Source: Saprolegnia diclina VS20 (lineage: Eukaryota > Oomycota > Saprolegniomycetes > Saprolegniales > Saprolegniaceae). Taken from it: DNA of 64,000 bases. The notes under the pieces are model-generated. The model was not told where the DNA came from. It did not search any database and saw nothing but the letters and a program-made list of their open reading frames with translations. The translations under genes were made by a program, and so were the position numbers. The DNA is taken from assembly GCF_000281045.1 (NCBI RefSeq), contig NW_008246105.1:219762-283761 (forward strand), given 5' to 3'. Below are positions 52,543 through 64,000 of the stretch, in pieces (the first letter of the stretch is position 1; each line of letters begins with the position of its first letter).

Positions 52543-53120
52543 TATGTTGTTAATTGCTAAGCAAATATGATGCTTGAACGGGATGCTCCGTGTGCTGCTT
52601 GGTAACCTCTTGGCCCAACAGCTGCAAGCAAATCGCGAGCCAGCCGACAGAGGGAAGACCTTGCCCGCTAAGACAGAGAGGCTTCGTCGCTTCAACTGTT
52701 CCTCTCTGCATGATAACGCTGCCGCAGCAATGAGAGAAAGCTACTTNNNNNNNNNNNNNNNNNNNNNNNNNNNNNNNNNNNNNNNNNNNNNNNNNNNNNN
52801 NNNNNNNNNNNNNNNNNNNNNNNNNNNNNNNNNNNNNNNNNNNNNNNNNNNNNNNNNNNNNNNNNNNNNNNNNNNNNNNNNNNNNNNNNNNNNNNNNNNN
52901 NNNNNNNNNNNNNNNNNNNNNNNNNNNNNNNNNNNNNNNNNNNNNNNNNNNNNNNNNNNNNNNNNNNNNNNNNNNNNNNNNNNNNNNNNNNNNNNNNNNN
53001 CTGGCATACATTCTACAAGTAGAGAGCCAGAAGAGATGCATTAAAATGCGGCCCAATACAATGCCACCGAATCTTCGCTTTCGTGCCGGATACCACAGTC
53101 CAATTTCCGCCTTCTTCAAT
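52543..53120. other. Intergenic region containing an assembly gap
   Basis: Ns fill 52747-53000 (254 bases). The flanks (52543-52746 and 53001-53120) contain no recognisable gene. Unlike the first gap, the flanks match nothing else I could find in the window. Confidence 0.6.
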
Positions 53121-54139
53121 ATGCCATCTTCTTCCGTTGCCGACCTCAGCAGCATCTTGACGTGCTCGATCGCAGTCCTCGGCGCCATGTACCCGCAAGG
53201 TAGACGACCTCTCCATGGGACCTAGGTAGACGCAAGCAGCTCATCGCCCACTTCCTGTAGATACCCATCTCATGGAGCTTGGCAGCATCGTCGGCGTCCC
53301 CGAGGTAGCCGAGCCCCAGAAGCCGACGGCCCCCATCAAGTTTATGGGCACGCGACTGCGTTGCATGGAGCTCGAAGAGAAACTGGCTGCGCTGATAGCC
53401 AAGGTACGGATCCCCATGGTTGGCAACGCTAAGCGAGCACGCGTGATGTAGCTCACGTCGGTCACGTACCCCTTCAAAGACGACGTGTTCGACGCCATGT
53501 CTTCACTGCGCCAGCACGACCAGATGCTGTGCGAGCTCGAAGAGTACATTTCCGCAGATCTCCCTGCGAAGGAAGAGTTCCTATACGGTACGACGTGCTT
53601 GAAATGTAGGCTCCGGCGACCCATGACTGCTCCGTACTAGGCAACTGCGCGAACATGCGCGCGACGATCCGCGAGACTATGCAGTACCTGCAAGTGCAAC
53701 TCCAGACGACGTTTGACGCCAAGGGCCAAGCCGATTACCTCATGCGGCCCCTCCGTCGCAAAGTCCACCACGCGCGGAAGCTTCTCACGGTCCTTCGGAA
53801 AAAGGCAAGCGCCATCCTCCACCACCACGCGCTAACGATGACCATGCTTAGGTGTTTTTACACAACGACTCGACAGACGTGGGCGTCCAGCTGCATACGA
53901 TCGAAGCGCTGCTCCTCGACGCGGAAGAGACCGATCTGCAGTTTGACTGCCACGCCTTCCATTACGGCCGCGATCTCTTAATAGAAGAAAAGGACCGCAT
54001 CATTGCCGAGTGGAAGCTCGTGCGCCGGGACATTCGCCAAGTGCGGCGCGCGACCAAAGAAGGGCCAGCTTCGTCGTCGTCGCCGTCCAGCAGCAGCAGT
54101 CTCCTCGAGTTCCGCGCCGCGTCGCCATGCCAGTACTAA
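53121..54139 (+). CDS. Uncharacterised helical protein
   Basis: Five exons read as about 240 residues: MPSSSVADLSSILTCSIAVL (53121), then across a ~60-nt intron DTHLMELGSIVGVPEVAEPQ. Further exons give LTSVTYPFKDDVFDAMSSLR, NMRATIRETMQYLQVQLQTT, VFLHNDSTDVGVQLHTIEAL and a charged helix EEKDRIIAEWKLVRRDIRQV, with a Ser-rich tail before TAA 54137-54139. It is mostly amphipathic helix without TM segments or enzyme motifs. Every splice site is GT/AG and preserves frame, which supports a real gene. I do not recognise a family; a subunit of a larger complex is possible. Convergent with the TUP1-like gene. Confidence 0.65.
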
Positions 54140-54269
54140 TCCATGCTCGTGCTTGCAACAGTGGAAGAGACAAGAAAGGCGATTCGATGTCGTTTGCACG
54201 CAATACATTGTTTTTGTCTTTTTGTCGTTGGACAACCTTGCACTAATTTTACACCAACCCGCGGCTTCT

Positions 54270-56553
54270 TTAAATCGTTTGACATTGGTACTTCCAAATG
54301 CACGCAAAACAGTCGCCCGAGCCCGTGGCGAAGAAGGGCGACGCCGGCGACGACGCCACACTGATGACCGAGTTGCGGTACCCGCTGAGCGTCAGCACCG
54401 ACCGTGCCGTCCGCGGGTCCCAGAAGATGACCGACCGATCCTTGGAGCCCGACATGATCCATCTACAAGACACGAGTGAGATCCTGGTCGCTAGAGGAGG
54501 AGGATGCGTACCGTCCATCGGGGGTGTAGGCGACCGAGAGGACAAAGTCCTTGTGGCCTTGGAAGAGCATGCGCGGCCGCGTGGTCGTGCGGCCCGACGC
54601 CGACACGTCCCAGAGCATAATGTTCTTGTCGAGCGAGCCAGAGATCACATTCTTGCCGTCCGGCGAAAACGCCAGCGAGTAGACCGAGTCGCAGTGGCCC
54701 TCCAAGCGGTCCATGAGCTGCGACGTCTCCGTGTTCCAAATGCGCACGACCTTGTCGAGCGACGCCGCCGCCAAGAGTCGGCCGTCCGGCGAGAGTGCCA
54801 CGTTCGTGACACCATCGGCCGGGCCGCCCGTCTCCGTGCCAAACACGTGGCGGCACTCGCCCGAGCGCGCGTCCCAGAGACGCACCTTGCGGTCGCCCGA
54901 GCCCGAGACAATGAGGTTGTTGACGTAGTCGAGCGAGTAGATTTCGGCTTCGTGGCCGACGAGCGGCGGGCCTTCCTCGTTGGACGCAATGTCCCAGATG
55001 CGGATCGTGTTCTGGGGCATGCCGGCCACGAGCTTCGTGCCGTCGGGCGAGAAGCACACCGAGCGCACGTACGCGTCCTCGTTCTCGTTGGGCTGCGCGC
55101 CGTTGGCGTTGGTGATGGCCGGGCGCTGCACCCAGAAGGTGCGGGCACCGGTCGCGACGTCAAAGACCTGCGCCGTCTTGTGGCAGCCCGACGCCATCTT
55201 GGTCCCGTCCGCCGAGAAGCGGACGCAGCAGACGACGCTTTGGTGGTCGAGTGTGTGATGCATCTCGACGGTCGGGCGCTCCGTCTCCGGAAAGTGCGTG
55301 CTCGAGCCCTTGTTCGAGTACGTGATCGACCACTTGACCTTGCTCTGCTTGGAGCTCGACGAGCCGTTGGTCGAAAAGCCGGCATTGTTGCCGTTGGACG
55401 GCGTCGAGTTGCCACCGCCCGGCGCGGACGACGGCGGCGGCGTCACCGAGCCCGTCGACTCGTTCGTTTCGTTGTTCAAGTGGTGCATCTTGGGGTTGCC
55501 CGGCGACGACTGCATCGGTGCCGGGGCCGGCACCGACGACTTGCTCGAGCCGTTGCCACTCGACGACTTGCTTTCGGGGGCGCTCGACTTGATCTTCTTC
55601 ATGACGGGCGACGAGTTGGCCGACGAGCCGCCAACGGCGGCCGACGCCGGCGGCGGGCCAGGAATGCGGTGGCGGTCGTCGTTCTTCATCACTTCACGGT
55701 CGTCGCCACGGCGGTCGAGGACATCGCGGCGGTCCGAGTCACGCGAGCTCGGGATGCCCGGCATGGCGCTACGACGGCCGGCCGTCGGCGTGTGAAGGTT
55801 GTTCTCAAGCGGCGCCAGCGAGGACGACTGCATCGGGGGAGGAGGGCCTTGGTGCGACGGGCGCTCGCGGCCACGCTGGTCACGCTCGTCGAGGCCGGCC
55901 GGACGGCCCATCGAGGGGGCCGGGGCGACACGGACGGGACTACCGCTGCGCTGGGAGCGCGCAGGCACCATCGGCTGGCCGGGGTTCATGGGCGGCATGA
56001 CTTGCGGGGGCGGGGCCTGCTCGTCCGAACGATTCCGCTTGCCCGTCGACATGCCCATCTTGACACCGCCCTCCATTTGACGGCGCATACGGATGACGTC
56101 TTCCTCGTACTGCTGGCGCAAGCGGCGGTGGTTGTTCTCCAGCGCCTTGAGGGTCTGTTGAATCTGGTCCATCTCGGCGACCTGCGATTGGATCTTGCGC
56201 TCGAGCTCCATGTTTTCGATCTTGCTGATGTTAAGCTGCTGCAGGACGCTCTCAAACTCGTTCTTGGCGCTCTCGAGCATGTCAACAATGCGCGACGCGC
56301 TGCCGCTCACATGCGACGCTTGGTTCTGCGGCACGTTGACGACGCCGACGTTGGCGTTGCCGGGCGCGCCGGTCATTTGCATCGGGGGAATGTTGACGCT
56401 GGGGCCGCGGAGGTCGCGCATCTCCCGCATGTCGCGGATCGGGTTGACGTTGCCGACCGAGGGCACGTTGGGCACGCCGCCGCCGACCGCGCCGCCACCG
56501 TTCGGGTTCACTCGGCGGGGCACCGAGCCTGGTTGTCCACTTCCGGGGTACAT
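54270..56553 (-). CDS. TUP1-like transcriptional corepressor (WD40)
   Basis: Start ATG 56553 ([20 protein letters not shown]). An N-terminal tetramerisation-type helix ([20 protein letters not shown], then [20 protein letters not shown]) matches the Tup1 N-domain. A Pro/Ser/Gly-rich linker of about 200 residues follows. The C-terminal WD40 propeller has about seven blades: [53 protein letters not shown] and [13 protein letters not shown] short intron near 54470-54520 joins PDGR to [20 protein letters not shown], and the end is [12 protein letters not shown]. This plan (N-helix, linker, WD40) is that of Tup1/Groucho corepressors, which bind DNA-bound repressors and histone tails. Length is about 740 residues. 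A long antisense frame overlies the gene but is a codon-bias shadow. Confidence 0.9.
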
Positions 56554-57864
56554 GTTATAGATAGGTCTTCTAAGCACACATGCACAAGGATGAGATCTCG
56601 CCGCCCATGACCATGGTCGCCGCCGAAGCGCCCCGAAGCCGGCGCCGCCCGGCGGGCAGTCGCTCGGCGCCGAGGCTCGTCGACGTCGTCGGTGGCATCT
56701 ACCTCTGTTGTTCGTGCTTGGTGCTTCCGGCTTCGATTCGGACGCCTGCTCGGTGTTGCTGGGGGAACCGTCAGTGGTCGGTCGCCCAAATTTGTGGTTA
56801 ACAAAGAAATTCGAGTAATGAAGGAGGGACTTGTCCTCATCTTCGTTTTAAGCTTGCTTTCCGTATACCATAGTAAGCGGTCGCTATAATGTATACGCGC
56901 GACCCCGCCGATTTTAAAGCCCCCGCTTCAAGAATTGCCAACTGACAGTTTCAGTTTCTCTGTACGAGCCGACATCTTGGAATCTGTATGGACTCGATTT
57001 GAATTTTGAATTTTATCTGCGTGTCCATTAAAATCATGTTTTTAAATTCACTATGGGTTTGTATGTGGGCGGAATAAAAAGTGGCTGGTGCGAGAACAAG
57101 ACGCCCGCGCCAGATGGCTCAGCGGATTGTCGTGGGAATAATAATATAACGCGAAAGAGGCAGGCCGCGTATTTAAATACAACGTGTTTAAAAAAGTGAC
57201 TGGTGGAGAATTCCAGGCTTTTGGGTACCTTGTTGCGGGATCGCTCGTGCGACGTTCAACTTGGTGCGGAGGGATGTAGCGGCGCGGGCGACGACTATAC
57301 AAGTCACTTCGCTGGAAACCGCGCACTGGCCCTTTATCCGGACGCGCGCAGTCTCCCGGCATCGCATCCGGCATGCGAATGCGACAAACGCACACGACGA
57401 CGACGACGATGGCGTCATGGCGCCACGGATAGAATCACCGTCATTAGCCATGATCCACCCTAATGGGCAGCGATACATCCCACGATGAAAGCAAGGACGC
57501 GTCGTGCATGAGGGCACAAGGACGACCGAGGTATCTTCGATAAGAACTCGGCGTTGGAGCGCCGCAGGAGTGACGATCCAGCACCGATCAGGGCGTCCAC
57601 GAGAGACTTGAACCTGCGCACCAATCAGCGGCCACCGCGCACGACTGCATCCGTTCCATTGTGTTGCGTGTGTTTAGCCAACTCCGTGTCTATACAACAA
57701 CGGGGCACATATTCCACCGCGATGCGCGCCCTCGTTCGAATATTGGCGGCTACCGGGATGGGGCACGGCCCAAGTGATATCATATTGGCATCCCCTGCGC
57801 ACTCAATATGTGAATATCAATATGTAATATGGGGCGGTTGGGAATGACTAATAAATACGCGGTC
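56554..57864. other. Gene-free region between TUP1 and the receptor kinases
   Basis: About 1.3 kb. I see only short frames without domains and AT-rich tracts at 57000-57060 and 57130-57190. Confidence 0.45.
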
Positions 57865-60517
57865 TCATGCAGCCGTCGACGACGCGGGCTTGAGGCGCTG
57901 GAACCAGGCGCGGAGCTCGGCCGCGCTCGGGCGGTCCTCGGGGTAGTAGGCAAGGCAGCGCCGAGCAATGTCCAAGATGGCAGGCGGGCACGTGTGCGAG
58001 AAGGACGGGCGCAGCTGCCCCGTCGTGACGAGCACGGCGACGCGGGACTTGGCCATCGTCAGCGAGACCTGCGAGTCGGGCGAGCACATGGCCACGTTCG
58101 AGTAGGGTACGATGCAGAGGTCGACCTCGGACATGGCGACGCCGAACGAGTAGATGTCGGCCTTTTCGCTGTACCGGACGCCTTTGAGCACTTCGGGTGC
58201 GATCCATGGCACGGTGCCAATCTCGGCCGTCATGACGAGGTCGCTGTCGCCGTAGCTCCGGCTCGCGCCAAAGTCAGCGAGCTTGGCGACCCAGTTGGCA
58301 TCGAGGAGCACGTTCTTGGTCTTGACATCGCGATGGACGATGGTCGGGTGGAGGCAATGGAGGTAGGCGAGCGCGTCGGCCATGTCGGCGAGGATCGACA
58401 CCTTGGACACCGGGCAGCACGGGTCGTACTCGGTGAATATCGAGAGCTCGGTCACGTCGCTCACTGTGAGGCGCGGGAGGGCCTTCTCGTCGCTGGGCAT
58501 CGGCAAGGCCGCGGCGCTCAGGACGTTCCATGGCAATACGATCTCACTCTTGCTGCGCTCGAGGAGGCTCCAGACGTCGCCATTCGGCATGTACTCGGTG
58601 AGCGACGAGATGTTGTACAGCGTTGTCCACGTGATCCCGACAAAGGTCACAATCTTGGGGTGGCAGAGGCGCGCGCCAAGGTCGATCTCGAGCATAAAGT
58701 CTTCAATGCGCCCGAGGTCGTCGGCGAACTGCGGCAAAACGCGCTTCATGGCCACGCGCAGCGGCGGCATGCGGTGCTTCTGCGACGGGTAGATGGTCGC
58801 GAGGTACACGATGCCAAAGCCGCCGCGCGCAATGACGCGGTCGCGTACGATCGTGTTGGGCGGCACAAAGCACGACTGGAACCGGGCTTCGAACCGAATG
58901 TCGTTGGCGAGGAGGCCGTACCCGACCGTCGGGCGGCTCTCGAGCATGAGCACGCTCGACGGCTGGTCTTCGCAGAACCACACTTGCTTGCTTCGCTTGG
59001 CCAGTTGGTACCGCCGCCGATAGCAGCAGCAGCCCGCGATCGCAATCGCCAAGAGCACGCTCACGACCGCGAGTGCGACCCACGCCACGGGCAGGAGACT
59101 GGCACTGCTTGTCGTGCCCTCGGTGGGTTGCAGCGCGCCGGTCAATGTGATGACGTCGGCGGCAGCACTCTCCACGAGGCAAAGGGGGATGGTGTGCAGC
59201 ACGCGGGCTGGCGCATGGCCACCACGGCAGGTCACGTTGCGTCGCGCGTCGTCTTGCGAGCAGTTGCCGTCAAAAAGAGATGCGAGGTGCTCCAGCTGAC
59301 TTGCGCTGGTGTACAAGACCAGAGAAGGGTTGCCACAGAGGCATCTAGGCGCGCATGAGCTACGACGTACGAGTTTGCAGCACCGTACAACGAGGTGAGG
59401 GACGGTGGAAAGGCTGCTGCCATGTCCCGCAGGTCGTTGTTGGCCAGCGATCTATTATAGATGTGTGTCATCACGAGAGATGGCGAGGTGGTAGCGTACA
59501 AGCGCCGCAGCTGTGACGGCCACACGAGTTGGCTTACGTTGCCAAGTTTGTTGAACGAGAGATCGCTATAAGAATAAGGATGATGGTCGCCCAACGAGTC
59601 CAGCGCCGTACAGATCCTCGAGGTGTTGCGGGAGCACAATGCCGCCCAATGTCGCAATGCGGTTGCCCGAGAGATTCCTACGACCACGTATTGGCTCGAG
59701 GACATCTGCACGACGGACGTACAGTGTGCGCAGCGTCGCAGGAAGTGCAATGTCGCCCAGAGACGAGAGGCGGTTCCGTGCGAGCGACCTACGCACGGTT
59801 GTCAGCGACAAGATATGGGCACGCTGCGTACAAATATTGGAGCGACGGCGGCAGCTTGACCGCGTCCAGCGATGAGATGGAATTGCCGCTTACATCTCTA
59901 GAAACGTGCTGTGAGCTCCGTGCAGCTGCAGTGGACGTACAAGTGCGCGAGGTTCGTGTTCATCGAGAGGTCCCCGAGCGTCGCAATGACATTGTCGTGC
60001 ACGTCCCTACCCAAGGATAAGATGTTGTGGCGACGGCGGAGAGGTCGTGCCAATGTGTGGTGCCTGCGGGCAGATGAACGTGATCGAGGCTTGTGAGCGC
60101 ATTGTTCGGGAACGCTCTACACGGCTTGTTGGAGAATGCAGCGTAACGTAGCAGGGGAGGTACAAGCGCTGGGCGAGGACGGCACGGCCCGCTGAGTCAA
60201 CCCGCAAGTCGTGCGGCAGGCGCTCGAGCCCGACGTTGTCGAGGACACTAAGAAACGAACGTCAAACCTCGCCTTGGATCAGTTGCGTCGTACACGCTGG
60301 TGGCGTTGGCAGGCAAGGCCTCGATGTCTGTGAACGGCAAGCTGCAATTGACGACGACGTCCCACTCCGTGCTGTTCGCGACGGGAAAGAGCGTCCCGTT
60401 CGGGTACTGCACGCAGGCACCGTCGAGGCACACCGTGCGCAGTGTCGGTCTCTCGACAATGCCGATAGCGGCCATGGCGGCGGTAGCGCTAAGGAGCACG
60501 ACACCGAGCGTGACCAT
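57865..60517 (-). CDS. LRR receptor-like kinase (TKL type), tandem copy A
   Basis: Start ATG 60517 (MTMVTLGVVLLSATAAMAAI, signal peptide); TGA at 57865-57867. The ectodomain starts TLRTVCLDGACVQYPNGT and then consists of LRRs each coded by its own short exon, with introns beginning GTAC right after the repeat end. Repeats seen include LARNRLSSLGDIALPATLRT, LSGNRIATLGGIVLPQHLED, DLSFNKLGNVSQLVWPSQLR and NNDLRDMAAAFPPSLTSL. One TM segment (LLPVAWVALAVVSVLLAIAI) precedes the kinase. The Gly loop is ARGGFGIVYLA, the Lys is in VAMKRVL, then IVHRDVKTKNVLL, LADFGASR and WIAPEVLKGVRYSEKADIYS. All catalytic residues are present. It is paralogous to the adjacent gene B. The ligand is unknown. Confidence 0.88.
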
Positions 60518-61121
60518 CGTCACGTCTAATCCGAAAGTGGCCGAATTTTGGGCAACGCAAAGAGCCGGCCGACGATCTGAGCGGAAGGCAACGAGAAGCC
60601 AACGCCGCCTTTCGCACCGGAACGCAGCGCTCAGACTGGTGCACACTATACGCGATAGCACTCAGATCTTATCGCGCCGTCAACGCCTTCTCCAGCCACG
60701 CACCGCTGTGGGATCTCGGCCCGGTTCGGACGCATCGTCGACAGGCGATAATTTGCCAATCGAAGTTCGAAGTTCGAAGCAGCCGCAGCAGCCTGCCACG
60801 TCACCCGAGGTGGGTTTTGGATTCGCGTTCCCTGCGCAAGTCGGTCGTCCCACACGATGTAGCGGCGCCGGTTGCGTAACGTCGTCGCATTGGCTTGAGA
60901 GTATGACGCTTTTCGCGTCGTTTTTGGCGTATGTGCATGATTGCTGCGCGGCGGAGCCTCATCTGTGTGCAAAAGCAGGCGCTACGAACCAGCAGTGGGG
61001 CCGCTATCACTTTCAAGTTCGAAAGCTACTAGGATTACATGATACGTTATGGACGTTATGGTCGTGGTCCCCAAGGCGAGGGCGACGTAGTTACAGCTAG
61101 ATTCAAACGTAGTGCCCGCGC
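60518..61121. other. Spacer between tandem receptor kinases
   Basis: About 600 bp, the promoter of copy A and 3' end of copy B. It contains a short GAAGTTC tandem near 60762-60779 and a CCAAT box at about 60755. No gene. Confidence 0.4.
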
Positions 61122-63812
61122 TCAGAGCGAGAGGCGTTCGAGCCACGCTGCGAGCTGCGCGGCACTCGGCCTGTCGTCTGGGTCGTGCGAGAGACATTGA
61201 CGAGCGATATCGAGCACGACGGATGGACACGATGGCGAAAACGACGGCTGGAGCGTCCCTTTCACAACGCGCATCGCAATGTTGGCCGACGCGAGCGCGA
61301 CCGAGTTGCCGTCGGCGCTCGGGCAGCAGTCGTGGAGGTTGGAGTACGGCACTTTGGCCGTGTCGACTTCGGAGACGAGGACGCCGAACGAGTAAATGTC
61401 GGCCTTTTCACTGTACCGCGTGCCTTTGAGCACCTCGGGGGCGATCCATGGCACGGTGCCAATCTCGGCCGTCATGGTGTGGTCGGCGCACTCACGGCTC
61501 GCGCCAAAGTCGCCGAGCTTGGCGACATACACGTCGTTCAAGAGGACGTTCTTGGCCTTCAAATCGCGGTGCACGACGACGGGCGAGAGCGCGTGGAGGT
61601 AAACCAGCGCTGCAATCACGTCTTGCAGAATCGATGCCTTCGAGACGCCCGGCCCGTGCCACGTGAGCCCATGGCTCCGCTTGAGAAACTGCCAGAGGTC
61701 GCCGTGCGACATGAACTCGTAGATGGCCGACAAATTGTACACACTTGTCCATGTCATCCCGACAAATGCGACAATGTTGGGGTGCTCGAGTCTGGCGCTG
61801 AGGCGGATCTCGGCCATAAAGTCTTCGAGTACGTTCGGGTCGTCCGCGCGCGTCGGCAGGATGCGCTTCATTGCGACCGGGTGGGACCCGTGGATCGATG
61901 CGCGGTACACGATGCCGCAACCGCCGCGCGCGAGCACGGCGTGGCGCTCGACGTCCGACGCCGGCACGCGCCGTGAGCGCAGCACCGGGTCAAAACGCAC
62001 GTCGTTGGGGATCGAAATCGGCGTCTGGAGCTGCAGGTGCGTCTCGTGGCTTGTCGACGATTGCCATTTGGTCGCTCGGCGGCGATACAACGTGGTCGTC
62101 AAGAGAAGCGTGAGAAGGAGAAGCATGCCACCGGCCGCGACGCCAACGACGTGGAGGTAGCCCTCGGACGGTGTGCTCACACTGCCCGTGGACGCCTCGT
62201 TGTCGGGCAGCATGCAGATCGGAAAGATGTCAAAGAGCAGCCGCGTGTGCGTGTGGTTGACGCACGTCGTATTGGTGAGCGTCGTGCTAAGGACAATGTC
62301 GCACGGTCCCTGGAAGTTCCACTTGCCCGACACACCACGGTGCATATCGTACGTGAGCGACGACTTGTTGGGGTTGCGAAGCCGCGAGAGGAGCTCGAAC
62401 TGCGAATTGTTGGCGTAAAAGGCTGTAATGGGGTTGCCTGCCAGACACCTACACGAGTTGGACAGATGCAGGACGCTGCAAATCGCGTCGTACGTACAAG
62501 GACGAGAGGGACGACGGGAAGTTGGCGCGCACTTCGGTGATGCGGTTGTGCGCGAGCTGCCTACGTGGCAAGGATAAGGTCAACGCCATGTCGCGCAACT
62601 TATGCCGCACAGCTGATCGAGCGTCGATGGAAATGCAGCGTCGTCCAACGACGTGATGGCGTTGAACGAGAGGCCCCTAGTCAAGATGAGGAACCGCAGT
62701 TCACACGTAGCCAAGCACGGACAAGTCGAGGAGGTTGGTCGGCCACGACACATTGGCCAGAGACGTGAGCTGATTGCCTTGGAGATCCCTACGTACCCAT
62801 GACAATATCGGTAAGATCTTGGTGCAACGTGGCGATAACGATAAGGTACAAAGTCTGCAGTGCCGACGGGAAGCGGACGTCGACGAGGCTCGTGAGGTTG
62901 TTGTACATAGGAAAACTACACCAAGTGCGGTGAGCCCTCGTAACGCAAAGCGCGTCGACGAACAAGTGCAGGAGCGACGACGGAAAAATCGCATCGACGA
63001 GGGATTGGAGACGGTTGAACCCGACCAGTCTAGCCACAACTGTAACCTCAACCGCGACCACGGTTAGTCCGACGTACAGAAACGTGATGTGCCGGCTGCG
63101 GCTCAAATCGCCCAGGTGCTCGATCTGGTTGTTCGAGAGCTCTCTAATGCGTTCACTTGAGCCATGGGAGTGAACCAACCACGAGGCGTACAAGACGTCG
63201 ATCGTGTCGGGAAAGCGGACGCCGCTGATCGTCGTGATGGCGTTACTGACCATTTGACTAGACAAAATATATCTGTGAGAAAGGCGCATGTTGAAAAATG
63301 CACGTACACACGGTTCGCAATGACGGGACGGCCGCGATCGTCCATCGAGAGGTCGTCGTGAAGCGTTTGGATCCCCAGGTTGTCCAGAAGGCTAATAATC
63401 ATTAATGCGCGCACAGAGCCTGCGCGACGTACATGGTGGACGCATACGACGGGAGGTGCTCGACGTGTTCGATCGTGAGGTTGTTTCGGATCGCGTACAA
63501 GTAGCCAAACTTGAGCGACCCCCGTGCGTCGACGGCCGCGACGTCGGCGCCACGCGCGACGCGTCCATCTGGGAACCAGACGCACGACGGGAACTCGGTC
63601 GTCCAGTTGGTCGCAACGACGCCGTCGAAAGTGATGGTGTTGTCGTCGTCGTTGGTTGTGGTAAAGTTGACGCCGCGACAGTCGGTCGTGAGCGTCGTCA
63701 TTGTCACATTGCGCGGGTGCCGTGACGGTAATAACGTGCCCCATGAGACGGACTCGTTCAGAGCTGCGAGCGCGCCGAGCGGGCACCACAACAGCAGAAT
63801 TCGCTTCCACAT
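61122..63812 (-). CDS. LRR receptor-like kinase (TKL type), tandem copy B
   Basis: Start ATG 63812 (MWKRILLLWCPLGALAALNE, signal peptide); TGA at 61122-61124. The N-terminal cap has TTDCRGVNFTTTNDDDN and WTTEFPSCVWFPDGRVARGA. LRRs are one per exon: NNQIEHLGDLSRSRHITFLY, FNRLQSLVDAIFPSSLLHL, YNNLTSLVDVRFPSALQTLY, QGNQLTSLANVSWPTNLLDL, LSFNAITSLDDAAFPSTLDQ and AHNRITEVRANFPSSLSSL. A juxtamembrane Cys pair and TM (VVGVAAGGMLLLLTLLLTTT) follow. The kinase has ARGGCGIVYRA, VAMKRIL, VVVHRDLKAKNVLLND, LGDFGASRE and WIAPEVLKGTRYSEKADIYS. It is complete and expected active; the Gly loop carries Cys (GGCG) where copy A has Phe. A CCAAT box lies ~100 bp upstream (near 63912). Confidence 0.88.
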
Positions 63813-64000
63813 TGCACAGAAATGTAAAGTGAGACGACGCAACGTCGACGCATTGTGGGGCCGTAATGAGCCAGACGAAATCGAACGTCTCGCAACAAGA
63901 GTAGCCAAAACGTACCGACCAATCGGAGCGCGCGCTACACACATATGGTCATCAACGCGCGTCTTCGTCTCAGTATGACCATACTCGCAGTAAGTTCCGA

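Noticed and set aside
54298-56610. A 770-codon open frame on the plus strand lying over the TUP1-like gene.
   Set aside because: Its sequence is Arg/Ala/Val-rich without domains and is the mirror of GC-biased codons of the real gene on the other strand; the minus-strand product has clear WD40 repeats.
57113-57125. An A-box-like TGGCTCAGCGG on the plus strand.
   Set aside because: No B-box at a suitable distance downstream and no cloverleaf.
57829-59358. A 509-codon plus-strand frame over receptor kinase A, and a similar 263-codon frame over kinase B (61185-61976).
   Set aside because: Both are antisense shadows of the kinase exons; the same GC-rich codon effect explains them.
1-64000. Search for CRISPR arrays, prokaryotic operons, transposase genes or viral insertions.
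   Set aside because: No regularly spaced repeats, Shine-Dalgarno-led gene runs, integrase/transposase motifs or viral proteins were seen.

Overview
The window is nuclear DNA of a compact, GC-rich eukaryotic genome, most likely an oomycete of the Saprolegniales group (Achlya, Saprolegnia, Aphanomyces or Thraustotheca type). I infer this from dense genes on both strands, very short introns (about 43-60 nt, usually with a GTAC or GTAT-type donor and a TAG or CAG acceptor), tandem LRR receptor kinases of the TKL type, a multi-pass membrane LRR protein, and animal-like genes such as a COMMD protein, COP9 subunit 2 and Elongator subunit 4. No prokaryotic operon, rRNA, convincing tRNA or CRISPR array was seen. 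Two assembly gaps are present (15729-16148 and 52747-53000).

Layout. 1-6.1 kb: the possible tail of an unseen gene, then a multi-exon 5-oxoprolinase (+). 7.1-8.2 kb: secreted papain-type protease (+). 8.9-10.3 kb: OTU-type deubiquitinase candidate (+). 10.4-10.8 kb: small single-pass membrane protein (-). 11.4-12.6 kb: pyridoxal kinase (+). 12.7-14.4 kb: COP9 signalosome subunit 2 (-), sharing a promoter with an EngB/GTPBP8-type GTPase (+). 15.5-24.6 kb: a phospholipid cluster of four choline/ethanolamine kinase paralogues around a mitochondrial cardiolipin synthase, with a COMM-domain gene between copies 3 and 4. 24.8-29.5 kb: an LRR/coiled-coil protein, an IFRD-family protein and a TMEM184/OST-alpha-like membrane protein. 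29.5-30.9 kb: gene-free, with a duplicated ~59-bp palindromic element. 30.9-35.3 kb: DGK1-like lipid kinase, Elongator ELP4, a GGQ mitochondrial release-factor homologue with an acidic tail, and a secreted EGF-like protein. 35.8-40.6 kb: SulP/SLC26 anion transporter with a STAS domain, and an EF-hand/SLC25 mitochondrial carrier. 40.6-45.9 kb: kelch protein, RNA polymerase III subunit C11, EEF1A-lysine-methyltransferase-like enzyme, and mitochondrial processing peptidase alpha. 45.9-52.5 kb: PDZ/coiled-coil/PH-like protein, type II NADH dehydrogenase with EF-hands, and a membrane LRR protein. 53.1-56.6 kb: an unknown helical protein and a TUP1-like WD40 corepressor. 57.9-63.8 kb: two tandem LRR receptor kinases built from one-exon-per-repeat modules.

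Themes. Membrane lipid supply (choline/ethanolamine kinases, cardiolipin synthase, DGK1-like kinase) and mitochondrial functions (MPP alpha, NDH2, carrier, cardiolipin synthase, release factor) are prominent, but nothing shows that the whole window is co-regulated. The most notable features are: the kinase cluster, with a near-identical terminal exon in copies 1-3, an intronless copy 3 and an assembly gap inside copy 1; a shared 14-bp motif in three divergent promoters; and the duplicated palindrome at 30.3-30.7 kb. Multi-exon gene models were assembled by hand from reading frames and splice signals, so outer coordinates are firmer than internal exon edges.
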